Source: Catalinimonas alkaloidigena
GTDB lineage: Bacteria; Bacteroidota; Bacteroidia; Cytophagales; Flexibacteraceae
DNA: 64,000 nucleotides
Reading direction: 5' to 3'
Assembly: GCF_900100765.1 (NCBI RefSeq)
Contig: NZ_FNFO01000012.1
Span: 180,430 to 244,429 of the forward strand
Below, piece by piece: positions 52,835-61,216 of this stretch. The notes below the pieces were generated by a model that saw nothing but the letters and a program-made list of their open reading frames with translations, ran no database searches and was not told where the DNA came from. Each line of letters begins with the position of its first letter. Position 1 is the stretch's first letter. A program made the position numbers and the translations under genes.

Positions 52835-53353
52835 TCAAAAATCTTTGTATGCAGCAACAAGATCGGTATTACGCTTCTCGGTCAGGAACCGTAGCGGCCC
52901 CCTCCTTACGTCGGTCCTGTTCTTTGGTGATGAGGTAAAGAAGAAAAAAGCAACCAGATTGATTCCTATGACGGCAGACCCGGTTTCAAGTTGGTAATTG
53001 ACTTGGAAGGTTGACAAGGCGTAGCCAAATCCAAGCGTAGACCAATGCTCCGGATTCAGTTCGATGGAAAGAGAGGCCCCGGACACGAATCTGTACGCAT
53101 AACCACCGAGTGCAAAATGGAGGACCTGGAATAGCTGATTCACGAGGGATAGTTTCAGCCCTAGCCCGGTGTTTTTAAAGAGTACTCCGCCACAACCGAT
53201 CGAATAGGCATACATCAAAGAAACGATCAGTAAAATCGTCCATTGCCCACCCGACAAGGCCCCATGCCCCCACACCATTCCGACCATAAAGCCGATTCCT
53301 AAAACCCCACCTAGTATCTGGTAATAGGCGAGCGCTTTTTGAGATTTTCCCAT
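52835..53353 (-). CDS. Four-helix membrane protein, unrecognised
   Basis: A 172-residue protein starting MGKSQKALAYYQILGGVLGI. Hydrophobic segments lie near residues 10-30, 38-60, 68-95 and 130-150. The C-terminal tail is basic and polar (SSPKNRTDVRRGPLRFLTEK). It begins 16 bases downstream of the DUF4180 gene in the same direction and may belong to that operon. No family recognised. Confidence 0.6.
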   Translation of the reverse strand: MGKSQKALAYYQILGGVLGIGFMVGMVWGHGALSGGQWTILLIVSLMYAYSIGCGGVLFKNTGLGLKLSLVNQLFQVLHFALGGYAYRFVSGASLSIELNPEHWSTLGFGYALSTFQVNYQLETGSAVIGINLVAFFFFTSSPKNRTDVRRGPLRFLTEKRNTDLVAAYKDF

Positions 53354-53369
53354 CTGTAGGTAGGTGAAG

Positions 53370-53744
53370 TTAGTCGGCCAGCGGCGTGTTCGTGAGTTGG
53401 GCGCGGGCCTCCTCGACCGACCTGACAAAGCGGATGTGGCCGTGCCGGTTGCTCTCCCGGATAAAGTCGCGCAGGGTCGGGCTGGTAAACCGCGCGAAGT
53501 CCCCGACGATGGCGAGTTGCACCCGGTAGTTGGAAAACTTTTGCAGCATCTCGCCGGCCAGTCCGGTTTTCAGGTCGAAGAAGTCGGGCGACAGGTGCCG
53601 CTCGTGCACGATGAGTTTGTCCGCGCCCTGGTAGCCGGCGTTGGCCAGCAGATCGAGGGCGTCTTGGGCGGTGCGGATCACGATGCCGTCGTCCTGCACG
53701 TCGCCAAGGGTCGTGCCCTGAAAATTGTAGAGGTTCAGGTTCAT
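53370..53744 (-). CDS. DUF4180 protein
   Basis: A 124-residue protein matching DUF4180: DDGIVIRTAQDALDLLANAG, LIVHERHLSPDFFDLKTGLA, GEMLQKFSNYRVQLAIVGDF and FIRESNRHGHIRFV. It has a small alpha/beta (STAS-like) pattern and no known function. Its ATG shares one base with the stop of the upstream membrane-protein gene. Confidence 0.82.
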   Translation of the reverse strand: MNLNLYNFQGTTLGDVQDDGIVIRTAQDALDLLANAGYQGADKLIVHERHLSPDFFDLKTGLAGEMLQKFSNYRVQLAIVGDFARFTSPTLRDFIRESNRHGHIRFVRSVEEARAQLTNTPLAD

Positions 53745-54430
53745 CACGGGGAAGTGAGTTGTTCGAGGAGGGCGGCAATGTACGCCCGTCGGTCGGCAAT
53801 GTCGCGGACGGTGCCTTCGTAGGTATGGATCGCACTGAGTTTCGGCAGGACCCATTTCCCTTTGACGAGGTAATTGGACACCCACAGGTTGCAGAAGTTG
53901 TACATCAGAATCAGGTACTGGATCGGATCGGTGTTGACGCGCTTCAGCCCCACTTTGCGGGCCGTCCGTTCGTTGAGAACGTAACTGGTCCCCCGCAGAC
54001 GTGTATCGTCCGGGTGAGTGACGGCCAGTTGCAGCAGGCCTTTCAGGTACTCGGCCAGCACCACTTGGGTGCGCTGCGCGCCGGTTTGCCGCCGGTCGAG
54101 CACAAAGTAATAGTCGAACAGCGTTCCGCCGTGCACCACCACCACGCCGCGCCGGGGTGTTTCGGACAGAAACAGCGTCGACTGGTAGGTAAGCTGCCCC
54201 TTTCGGACCAGTGCCGGGACGTCGAAAAACGGCGCGACCACCGACAGGGTAAGGGCGAGCGACACGAATACCAGGGGGATAAAGGAGATGCCGAGCCAGA
54301 ACAGCATCCCGCCCAGCATCAGGTTGACCGCGACCGCCAGACACCCCAGCGTTACCTGAAACTGCCGCTGCCGGCGCACTGACCGCTCGTAAAACCTGTG
54401 CTTCAATGTTCTCAAAGAATACGTAGTCAT
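53744..54430 (-). CDS. Two-helix membrane protein, unrecognised
   Basis: A 228-residue protein. Two hydrophobic segments near residues 27-47 and 50-70 form a hairpin, followed by a cytoplasmic-looking region with VVVVHGGTLFDYYFVLDRRQ and VLAEYLKGLLQLAVTHPDDT. The ATG at 54430 is preferred to 54460. It is the first gene of a likely operon with DUF4180 and the four-helix protein. No family recognised. Confidence 0.65.
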   Translation of the reverse strand: MTTYSLRTLKHRFYERSVRRQRQFQVTLGCLAVAVNLMLGGMLFWLGISFIPLVFVSLALTLSVVAPFFDVPALVRKGQLTYQSTLFLSETPRRGVVVVHGGTLFDYYFVLDRRQTGAQRTQVVLAEYLKGLLQLAVTHPDDTRLRGTSYVLNERTARKVGLKRVNTDPIQYLILMYNFCNLWVSNYLVKGKWVLPKLSAIHTYEGTVRDIADRRAYIAALLEQLTSP

Positions 54431-54620
54431 GTTTAAAAGTAAACAGGCAAAACTACCCATCCTACTCAGACGCTGCCGTTGGGCCGCTCCGGTAAAAGGA
54501 GAACCTGCCGATTGCTAGCCCTCGCGTCCCCCATCCCATTGCAATTATGCCATCGCCATGCGTTAATGCTTAACCAAATTGCTTAATATTGGGTACGCTG
54601 ACCACCTCTACCCCACCCCC

Positions 54621-55181
54621 ATGAACAAGCTGTGCATTTTGACCCTCTGCGTGCTGATGATCCCCTCTGGCCTTTTTGCGCAGGACTCGGAGAAAGACGT
54701 TGAGCAGATCAGAGCCTGGTACAAGGAAGTAAACGCCGGGATGCGTCACTACAAAAAAGTTGCTTATCCTGACGTACAGATCAATCGAGACCAAAGCCCG
54801 GCGCATTTTTCGAAGGAAGGCGCGCAGCTCTACCGGTTAGCCTCCGTCACGATGACGAAGTATTTCAAAGGCGAACAGCTCGTAAAAATGATTGTAGAAT
54901 TTGAGGGAGACCGCGAAGACCTGACGTCCGCCTACTACTTCAGAAACGATAGTTTATTCTTCGTAGAGAAAGACAAAACGGTGTACCACCGCCCGAAATG
55001 GGACGACAATTTTCAGGAAACGGAAAAGTCCGTAGCGAGAAATCATTTTTACATCAGAAACAACCACCTGTTGGTTTGGGTCAATCCTGAAGTCAAGCAG
55101 GTAGGAACAACAGACCCCTCTTTTCACCAGCAGGAAGCGATGATCCTGAACGACTACCCACTGTACGTAAGCACCGAATAA
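54621..55181 (+). CDS. Secreted protein, unrecognised
   Basis: A 186-residue protein with a signal peptide (MNKLCILTLCVLMIPSGLFA). The mature part is polar and starts QDSEKDVEQIRAWYKEVNAG; later it has beta-strand-like YYFRNDSLFFVEKDKTVYHR and HFYIRNNHLLVWVNPE. Such proteins with a DVEQIRxWYxEVN start are found in Bacteroidota without known function. The ATG at 54621 is preferred to 54579. Confidence 0.65.
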   Translation: MNKLCILTLCVLMIPSGLFAQDSEKDVEQIRAWYKEVNAGMRHYKKVAYPDVQINRDQSPAHFSKEGAQLYRLASVTMTKYFKGEQLVKMIVEFEGDREDLTSAYYFRNDSLFFVEKDKTVYHRPKWDDNFQETEKSVARNHFYIRNNHLLVWVNPEVKQVGTTDPSFHQQEAMILNDYPLYVSTE

Positions 55182-55320
55182 TCGTATTGTGCTTTCCGAC
55201 GGCAGCGTCACAGGTCGATGTCACATTTACACTCAACCCTACACTCTTGCACTGCCGAATCGAATCCATAACAGCACATTAATAGCACATCCCCAAAAGT
55301 GGTGGATGCAACTTGAATGC

Positions 55321-55848
55321 ATGAAAATTACCTGGAACGTCGCACATCGGATTCTTGGCATCGCTATTCTAACCGTCGGCATTATTATTCTGTGCGCTAT
55401 TTTGTACTTGTCTTTAAGGTATGATGAGCACATGGAACAGTTCTATGCAGCAAAAGGGATGGCAACGCTTTTTTCTTTTTCCGACTTCCTACGTGGAGCA
55501 AGGACTGAGCTTTTCATCGGAACGATGCTTATGGCTGCCGGAGCATTCATGCTCCTGAAAAAACAGTTGGGTTGGATTCTTGGATATGGCGGTTTATTGT
55601 TTGCAACAGCAATGCTGGCTCGTATTACTTTTCAAAGTGGGCGAGATGTAACGCTAACCTTCGTAGAGCCAGCACCCCTTATCACTCCTTTTAGCGGAAT
55701 TGGTCTGGCAGTGTGCTTTATTCTAATCCTCCTTCTTCTGTCCAAGCCGATCAGAACCATGAATAAAATCAGTACTAAACCCCTACTTTTCAGTACTGGA
55801 TCAATTTTACTTTTATACGTAGTTTTACAATTCACGCATATTTTTTAG
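55321..55848 (+). CDS. Multi-helix membrane protein, unrecognised
   Basis: A 175-residue protein with four or five hydrophobic segments (about 12-32, 65-80, 85-105, 120-140 and 150-172). The ATG at 55321 is used because the frame before it is not protein-like. Less GC-rich than most of the window. No family recognised. Confidence 0.55.
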   Translation: MKITWNVAHRILGIAILTVGIIILCAILYLSLRYDEHMEQFYAAKGMATLFSFSDFLRGARTELFIGTMLMAAGAFMLLKKQLGWILGYGGLLFATAMLARITFQSGRDVTLTFVEPAPLITPFSGIGLAVCFILILLLLSKPIRTMNKISTKPLLFSTGSILLLYVVLQFTHIF

Positions 55849-56166
55849 ATAATTTATCAAAAGCGAAAGTTAAATTGCTTCATTCTCTTCGCGCCTACAA
55901 ACCTCAATCACACGTAATGCATTTGTAAACACCCTCCGGCTGCATCACTTCTACTCCCCATCCTCCAGCGCTTGACCAAGAGATCCTCCGAGCTTACATT
56001 ACTGCATGGCAGGATTGTGGTGGAACGTTTACAGTCAGAGGCGCCTACCGTTTTCGCGTAAACAACTCATTACCAGGCGACAGCCCCCTCGAAAAATAGC
56101 GTGCACGTTACTTGCCAGTGGCGGTAACCTCTCTGAACCGCTTCCCATAAAGAAGGAGAATCAACC
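55849..56166. other. Intergenic stretch with a possible gene remnant
   Basis: No gene with a good start is seen. The plus-strand frame from 55929 to 56099 stays open for 56 codons and reads plausibly protein-like (LDQEILRAYITAWQDC, GGTFTVRGAYRF), ending at TAG. It has no start codon and could be the tail of a decayed gene or chance. Confidence 0.3.
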
Positions 56167-56679
56167 ATGAAAATAGCTTATCTGATCGTGGGACTTTTGG
56201 TGGGCGGACTTTTGGGGTTCGCCTTAACCGATCTTTTGAACCAAAACAATTCACCGAGCAATTCAGACAGCATTCCACCGGCGAAGTCCGATGCACCCCT
56301 TGTGACCGCAACGTGGCAGTGGCCCGACAGTCTGGACGCTGTACAAGCCGCGCCCGAAAGTCACAACATTGTGTATGAGGATTCCACCGTTAGAATTCTG
56401 CAGGTAGTGCTTGAGGCGAACGCAACCGAACCTGTCCATACTCACAAGTGGAAGAGTATCATGTGGTTTACACAGGCCACGCCCATGACGTATTACAGAT
56501 GCAGTCTAAAAAACAATGAATACCTCCTGGCAGACAGTATCGCCATAGCACAAATGCCGCAGGAAGCACTCAACCAGGGGGATTTTATAGATGCCGAAGC
56601 GCCCCACGCCATAAAAAATTTGAGCAACGAAAACGGCATTGCCTACCGTATCGAATTCAAGAAGGAATTTGCACGCTGA
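56167..56679 (+). CDS. Membrane-anchored cupin-like protein
   Basis: A 170-residue protein with one N-terminal helix (MKIAYLIVGLLVGGLLGFAL), a Ser/Asn/Pro linker and a cupin-like domain: YEDSTVRILQVVLEANATEP, VHTHKWKSIMWFTQ and DAEAPHAIKNLSNENGIAYR. The VHTHKW motif gives two His as in cupin metal sites. GAAGGAG lies six bases before the ATG. Substrate unknown. Confidence 0.65.
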   Translation: MKIAYLIVGLLVGGLLGFALTDLLNQNNSPSNSDSIPPAKSDAPLVTATWQWPDSLDAVQAAPESHNIVYEDSTVRILQVVLEANATEPVHTHKWKSIMWFTQATPMTYYRCSLKNNEYLLADSIAIAQMPQEALNQGDFIDAEAPHAIKNLSNENGIAYRIEFKKEFAR

Positions 56680-56760
56680 GGCAGTTACCCGCACACAACC
56701 CCATTGATCCTAAGGAAGTTAGCTAACCTACCGTAACGACCCCAGCGGAACAGAAGATAA

Positions 56761-56862
56761 AATTTGTGTTGTTTTGAGTATCCACCCTACTTTTCAAGGC
56801 TTTTCAAAAAGAAAGAAGGCATGAGCCCGACGGAGTACAGAGAAAAATTCAAAATGAATTGA
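56761..56862 (+). pseudogene. C-terminal remnant of an AraC-family regulator
   Basis: After an in-frame stop at 56758-56760 the plus strand encodes about 33 residues with the unmistakable end of an AraC-type HTH: FEYPPYFSRLF, two lysine-rich turns and GMSPTEYREKF, then a stop at 56860-56862. The rest of the gene (about 250 codons) is absent upstream. It is thus a 3' fragment left after deletion or insertion. The next gene starts three bases later. Confidence 0.75.
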
Positions 56863-56865
56863 ACC

Positions 56866-57390
56866 ATGGAATTATCAAAAATAGCCACCGAATGGGCCAA
56901 GGCCGAAGTGTTTTCCTCCCGCTTTTTCATTCTCTTCGCAATGCTGTTCCTAGCCGCCAGCGTAGGCTTCTGGCAGCTGGGTAAAACCGAAACGGCAAAA
57001 GCTTATATTTTCCCGGCGCTGATCGCAGGGATTTTACTACTCGCGATTGGCCTGGGGATATTTTTCACCAACAAGTCGAGAGTTGCCAGCTTTGCACCCG
57101 CTTACACGAGCGATCCGGTCTCGTTTGTGAACTCGGAAATAACCCGAACTGAGAAATCGATCGGAGAATACAGAACGATAGTGTTCAAAGTCATTCCACT
57201 CATTATCGTCGTCGCGTCCCTCTTGATCGTCTTCCTGGACACCCCACGTTGGCGGGCCATCAGCATCACGACCATTTCACTGATGGTGGTGATTCTTTGG
57301 GTAGACAGCAATGCCAACGCCAGGATTGAAGCCTATCAAAAGCAGCTGAAAACAGCCAAAGCCAGCGGTATCGACTCGTCGGCAGAGTAA
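56866..57390 (+). CDS. Membrane protein, unrecognised
   Basis: A 174-residue protein with two pairs of hydrophobic helices (about 20-37 and 44-67; 104-123 and 128-145). It begins MELSKIATEWAKAEVFSSRF. The C-terminus is polar (ARIEAYQKQLKTAKASGIDS). It starts three bases after the AraC fragment, so originally the two may have formed an operon. Membrane proteins of this type accompany AraC regulators in some Bacteroidota, but I cannot name the family. Confidence 0.6.
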   Translation: MELSKIATEWAKAEVFSSRFFILFAMLFLAASVGFWQLGKTETAKAYIFPALIAGILLLAIGLGIFFTNKSRVASFAPAYTSDPVSFVNSEITRTEKSIGEYRTIVFKVIPLIIVVASLLIVFLDTPRWRAISITTISLMVVILWVDSNANARIEAYQKQLKTAKASGIDSSAE

Positions 57391-57530
57391 CCGAACTACA
57401 CACTACTTGCTAAGGGACAAGTCCAGTACCCCGAGAAAGTGGCCACCCGCTTTCCTTTCCATTGTTCTAACCGTCGGCTATCCTTATCTTTCGATGGCGC
57501 AGTGCTGCGCTATAGGCAGCGTGTATCAAC

Positions 57531-57593
57531 GCTTACAATCGTTTCAGCTCACTGAACCAGTTACCAAGCGGAACGGTGCATTCGTTTGTAAGC
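57531..57593. repeat. Inverted repeat GCTTACAATCG / CGTTTGTAAGC at island edge
   Basis: Arms 57531-57541 and 57583-57593 differ at one position and enclose 41 bases. CGCTTACA recurs directly at 57530 and 57597. This structure stands just before the AT-rich genes, but unlike the two elements further right it lacks CAAACCGT. Confidence 0.4.
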
Positions 57594-57683
57594 AAGCGCT
57601 TACAGGCCAAGAACGCCCCTTTACGCCTGTTTATGCAAGTTAGCACCATACTACAGAGGCTGCCCATTAGAGAAATAATAAAT

Positions 57684-58259
57684 ATGTGTGTTACAAATAC
57701 GTTGGCATCAATTAAAATGAAAGAAGGATACAAATTCATAAGACGTCCTGACGGAACTGAACGAGAAGTTGATTGGGAAGAAATAAACCAGCTCAAAAAG
57801 GACATTCTTTGGATTTATGACGAGAATTTCGGTGATATCATAAATGCTTTTGTTCCACACTACTCATTTAAAAGTAACTATTGGGAATACTTGACTCTTG
57901 AAGGAGACAAGTGGTTTTCTGAAAAAGAAAAAGCATTTTATCATTCAGGTTCTTTGATAATCTTACTTTGTTGCTGTTCAGAATATGTAGACATAGCAGG
58001 TGGAGGTCAAAACGTTTTTGAAAAAGATAATCTACCAGTGATTAAAGATTATGTTGAAGACTATCAACCAAAGAATAAGATAGAAAAATTGATTAAAGAG
58101 AAGGTCTTATTAGGATTGAACATATCATTATCAATGACACCAGAAAATTTGATAGACAATGAATTTGTTCATAAAAGAACTCCCGAGTATTATCAAGGAT
58201 TGAATGAATTGGGCAATAAGGTCATCAAGAATTATTACGAAGAAAAAATAAAAAACTAA
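57684..58259 (+). CDS. AT-rich hypothetical protein, cassette-like
   Basis: A 191-residue soluble protein. The core reads KFIRRPDGTEREVDWEEINQ, FGDIINAFVPHYSFKSNYWE and LDIAGGGQ-like VDIAGGGQNVFEKDNLPVIK. Two starts are possible: ATG 57684 (used, with an A-rich leader) and ATG 57717 (MKEGYKF). Strongly AT-rich relative to its surroundings, and followed 10 bases later by an attC-like repeat. No family recognised. Confidence 0.6.
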   Translation: MCVTNTLASIKMKEGYKFIRRPDGTEREVDWEEINQLKKDILWIYDENFGDIINAFVPHYSFKSNYWEYLTLEGDKWFSEKEKAFYHSGSLIILLCCCSEYVDIAGGGQNVFEKDNLPVIKDYVEDYQPKNKIEKLIKEKVLLGLNISLSMTPENLIDNEFVHKRTPEYYQGLNELGNKVIKNYYEEKIKN

Positions 58260-58269
58260 ACACAACACA

Positions 58270-58385
58270 GCATATAGCTTATGGCGGGTGAACGGCTGCC
58301 AGCAAGGTTTTCGCTCCGTAGTCAGCTTTGGTTTCGGTGGACAGCAAAGTGCTTAGAAACCGTCACAAAGCCATATGCAAACCGT
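58270..58385. repeat. attC-like imperfect inverted repeat 1
   Basis: GCATATAGCTT (58270-58280) pairs with AAGCCATATGC (58368-58378) around about 87 bases and is followed by CAAACCGTAGGC. It sits between the stop of one AT-rich gene and the start of the next, the position of a recombination site in a gene cassette. Confidence 0.5.
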
Positions 58386-58403
58386 AGGCACAATACAAAT
58401 AAA

Positions 58404-59234
58404 ATGAAAATACACCTTCTACTTCTCATAGTAAGTCTTTTATGCTACTCTTGTTCGAGCACTACAAAAAAAGAACCAACAAAAGCTGGTACCGAGAGTC
58501 ATATTGAAGGAGAACATTCAAATGACACAAATTCAGAAGAGCCGATAATGATTGATAACGACAGTCGCATTGAAAGGAAAAATTCAAGTGACTCAAAATC
58601 AAAAGAGCTACCAAAGACTAGTAGCGAGGATCGTATTGAAGGGAAATATCCAAATGACGTAAATTCAATGGTGTCCATTATTGACACTACAATGAATCCC
58701 TTCGCAAATGGCTTACGTTTTAGCAGTGGGGAATGTGAACATAACATTGAAGCCAAGAGAATCCATTGTGTAATCTCAAAGTTTCCAGATATACCTTTAC
58801 CAATGCATTTTGGACCTATTCCTGAAATAAATTTAAACTCAGACTTTGAAATAAAAGACAGTATTTTTATTACCAAAGCATTGCGAGACAGCAACTACTT
58901 TACTGAGGAGGAACGCCAATACAGTTATTATTTCGGAGTGAACATTCCGAATAATTACGATTTCGAGACGGTTATTATTCCTGAATGGTTTAGCGTTGGA
59001 AAAAGTTACATTCTGTTAACAATTTCAAGTTCAGGTGAAAATATCAACAAACTTGTGATTGGTTCTGAGTCATCGGACCATGAATCAGTTTTTGGAAAGA
59101 TTGAAAGTTTGAATGACATCGAAGTAACGACCAAAAAATTTGGGTATGATAAGGAAAAAGACCTACTCTACTTCTCTTCGAGTATTACAGAAGAATATCG
59201 AATAAATGACAAAGGAGAAATTTTAAAGAAATAA
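58404..59234 (+). CDS. AT-rich lipoprotein with 22-residue repeats
   Basis: A 276-residue protein with a lipoprotein signal (MKIHLLLLIVSLLCYSCSSTTKKEP; Cys14 or Cys17). Residues about 32-97 are three imperfect 22-residue repeats (SHIEGEHSNDTNSEEP, SRIERKNSSDSKSKELP, DRIEGKYPNDVNSMV). The rest is a soluble beta-rich domain (FPDIPLPMHFGPIPEINL, DFETVIIPEWFSVGKSYILL). The ATG at 58404 follows the attC-like element directly. No family recognised. Confidence 0.6.
   Translation: MKIHLLLLIVSLLCYSCSSTTKKEPTKAGTESHIEGEHSNDTNSEEPIMIDNDSRIERKNSSDSKSKELPKTSSEDRIEGKYPNDVNSMVSIIDTTMNPFANGLRFSSGECEHNIEAKRIHCVISKFPDIPLPMHFGPIPEINLNSDFEIKDSIFITKALRDSNYFTEEERQYSYYFGVNIPNNYDFETVIIPEWFSVGKSYILLTISSSGENINKLVIGSESSDHESVFGKIESLNDIEVTTKKFGYDKEKDLLYFSSSITEEYRINDKGEILKK
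58497..58694 (+). repeat. Three tandem 66-base repeats
   Basis: Repeat units begin at 58497, 58563 and about 58629, each 66 bases long. All carry a core like AGTC(A/G)NATTGAA. They encode the polar linker of the lipoprotein. Confidence 0.7.
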
Positions 59235-59251
59235 AATACTTCACTTAACAG

Positions 59252-59304
59252 TGTGTATAATATATAGCTATTTAGCGTTATTTACGACACCATACACAAA
59301 CCGT
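59252..59304. repeat. attC-like imperfect inverted repeat 2
   Basis: TGTGTAT (59252-59258) pairs with ATACACA (59292-59298), immediately followed by the same CAAACCGT as element 1. The left flanks are also alike: AACACAGCATATA and AACAGTGTGTATA. It closes the AT-rich island. Confidence 0.5.
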
Positions 59305-59323
59305 TCTACCACCAGCCCTCCCC

Positions 59324-60412
59324 TCACGGCAGGGGCAGCAGGACGCCGGTGCGCTTGGAGACGGTTTTCAGATCGCGGACCACGCCTTCGATGAGGGGGA
59401 TGCCGCTTTTTGCACGGAGTTCGTAGGCTTCGCGTTCGGGGTCGCCGGGAATGAGGACCCGCTCCTGGCCGGGTTGTGGTGGCGTGGCGCGGAAGGTGCG
59501 AATCCACTGGTCGATCTCTCGCTTGAAGTCGTCCGGATCGCGAAAACCCGCTGGGTCCATCACCCCGAAAAAGTGGCCGATCCCCTTCCCCACTTCCCGC
59601 TCCGGAATTTCCTGGTGCACGGCGAAGGGCGGCGCAAACGGCCCCCAGTTCGCCCCACTCAGCACACAACAGAGAATGTCGACCATTGCCGCGAGGCTGT
59701 AGCCTTTGTGGCCGCCGTGCGTCCGGTCCGAGCCCAGCGGCAGCAGCGCCCCGCCGTTGATCATCTCGTCAGGATCGGTCGTGGGGTTGCCGTGGCGGTC
59801 GAGGCACCAGCCTTCCGGCACCGGCTCGTGCTTGCGGCGGGCGATTTCAATTTTTCCGTAGGCCACCGCCGAGGTCGCCAGGTCGATCACGATGGGCGGC
59901 TCCTCTTTCCCCGGAAAGGCAATGGCAATCGGGTTGGTGCCGAGCATTCGCACGCCACCCCACAGTGGCGCCACGGCCTTCGACGAGTTGGTCATCGCCC
60001 AGGAAACCAGGTCGCGCGGCAGGCTGCGCACGGCGTAGTACCCCGCCGCCCCGAAGTGGTTTGAGTGCGAAACGCTCACCATCCCGGCCCCGTGTTCGGC
60101 GGCCCGCTCCATCGCGAGGTCGTGCGCCTTCGGTCCGATGACCAGCCCCAGCCCTCCGTCCCCGTCGACGGTCGCCACCGCGCCGCGTTCCCGAATGATT
60201 TTCAGGTGGGGATGCGGGTTGATCCGCCCCAGTTGCAGCAGATCCACGTAGGTGATGAGTCGGGCTACGCCGTGCGAGTCGATGCCACGCAGGTCGCTGT
60301 AGGCCAGCACATCGGCGGCGAGGGCAGCATCGGCGGCGGGAATGCCCAGCGCTTGGAACACGTCGGCAGTAAACTGCCAGAGGGTGTCGGCGGGGAAGAG
60401 GTGATATTCCAT
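59324..60412 (-). CDS. Type-2 malate/L-lactate dehydrogenase family oxidoreductase
   Basis: A 362-residue NAD(P)-dependent dehydrogenase of the Ldh_2/YlbC/ComC family. Motifs include YSDLRGIDSHGVARLITYVD, VSVSHSNHFGAAGYYA, LGTNPIAIAFPGKEEPPIVI and DRTHGGHKGYSLAAMVDILC. Members oxidise malate, L-lactate, ureidoglycolate or sulpholactate; the substrate is not clear. The ATG at 60412 gives the normal start (MEYHLFPADTLWQFTADVFQ). A longer frame to 60532 exists but has no support. Confidence 0.9.
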   Translation of the reverse strand: MEYHLFPADTLWQFTADVFQALGIPAADAALAADVLAYSDLRGIDSHGVARLITYVDLLQLGRINPHPHLKIIRERGAVATVDGDGGLGLVIGPKAHDLAMERAAEHGAGMVSVSHSNHFGAAGYYAVRSLPRDLVSWAMTNSSKAVAPLWGGVRMLGTNPIAIAFPGKEEPPIVIDLATSAVAYGKIEIARRKHEPVPEGWCLDRHGNPTTDPDEMINGGALLPLGSDRTHGGHKGYSLAAMVDILCCVLSGANWGPFAPPFAVHQEIPEREVGKGIGHFFGVMDPAGFRDPDDFKREIDQWIRTFRATPPQPGQERVLIPGDPEREAYELRAKSGIPLIEGVVRDLKTVSKRTGVLLPLP

Positions 60413-60554
60413 GCCGTTGGTACGTAGGGCGGGGCGGAAAGGATGAGAGAAACGAAATAGGGTACGGAGCCAGGGAAGCATGAGATGCTCTCGCATCAAG
60501 AAGATTCCGACATTGGTCGTACAATTGTACAACTAAATGTGTGTTCCCTACCCC

Positions 60555-60893
60555 ATGAAACTGTCACTATTCAAGTTTGGCATTCCAGGAGCAGTAATCG
60601 TTTTTGCGCTAGCGATGAGCATCATGGTATGGGCCAACAACCACGTTAAGGAACATGATAGCTACCAAGCGGCGATCTCGCACATTGAGCGTGATCAGGA
60701 CCTCATCGACTATACGGGCGGTATAGACGGATACGGCTTTTTTGTCTCATCCAACATAGTCTCTTCTAAAAAGAGTGGCAATGCTTCTTTTAGAATCTCA
60801 GTCAACGGAGCGAAGAACGATGCCTTGGTGGTGATAAAGCTAGACAAAGATTCCTCGGCTATATGGAAAGTCCACTCCTTCATTTTTTATTAA
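60555..60893 (+). CDS. Small membrane protein, Coa1-like
   Basis: A 112-residue protein with one N-terminal helix (FGIPGAVIVFALAMSIMVWA) and a domain resembling the Coa1 family: DYTGGIDGYGFFVSSNIVSS, GNASFRISVNGAKNDALVVI and SAIWKVHSFIFY. Coa1 helps cytochrome c oxidase assembly in mitochondria; bacterial members are uncharacterised. The match is by pattern only. A weak hairpin (AAGCGGC-N9-GCCGCTT, 60903-60925) follows the stop. Confidence 0.55.
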   Translation: MKLSLFKFGIPGAVIVFALAMSIMVWANNHVKEHDSYQAAISHIERDQDLIDYTGGIDGYGFFVSSNIVSSKKSGNASFRISVNGAKNDALVVIKLDKDSSAIWKVHSFIFY

Positions 60894-60925
60894 GAATTGG
60901 TGAAGCGGCTGTGCTACGGCCGCTT

Positions 60926-61216
60926 TGGTAGAAGTGGCTGGTAAGATCACTTAGTAAGCGAACACCATTGCTTTCTTATCTCCGTCGTCCGACAATCCGG
61001 CGCTGACCCCTCCACGCTAACGGCCGGGAATATCTTCATCGAAGTCCTTTCCAGAGCGCTTTGCATTTCAATAGCTTTCCTATCACCCACAATAGTACTG
61101 TGATCCAATTATCCAGGAATCCGCCCCGTTTAGGCATCGCTTGGTCCACTCTTCCCATTGCACGCCACCTTTCTGGCTGGTTCCGGTATCTTTGAACGAC
61201 CTAAACCCTTACAACT
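60926..61216. other. Intergenic region upstream of lhgO
   Basis: 291 bases. A minus-strand frame of 33 codons (61137 to 61036, MPKRGGFLDNWITVLLWVIG then basic residues) could encode a small amphipathic peptide, but nothing supports expression. TATCTTTG at 61187-61194 is an exact -7 element for lhgO. Confidence 0.4.
61187..61194 (+). promoter_or_regulatory. -7 element TATCTTTG of lhgO
   Basis: Exact TAnnTTTG match, 22 bases before the TTG start at 61217. It supports that start because any longer version would begin before the promoter. Confidence 0.55.

Noticed and set aside
57407..57643. 78-codon frame before the cassette island
   Set aside because: No domain or signal feature is seen and it runs through the inverted repeat at 57531-57593.
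58494..58694. CRISPR array
   Set aside because: The 66-base units are coding, diverged and lack spacer-repeat structure.
61036..61137. 33-codon minus-strand peptide gene
   Set aside because: It has an ATG and an amphipathic look but no promoter or other support; chance frames of this size are common.
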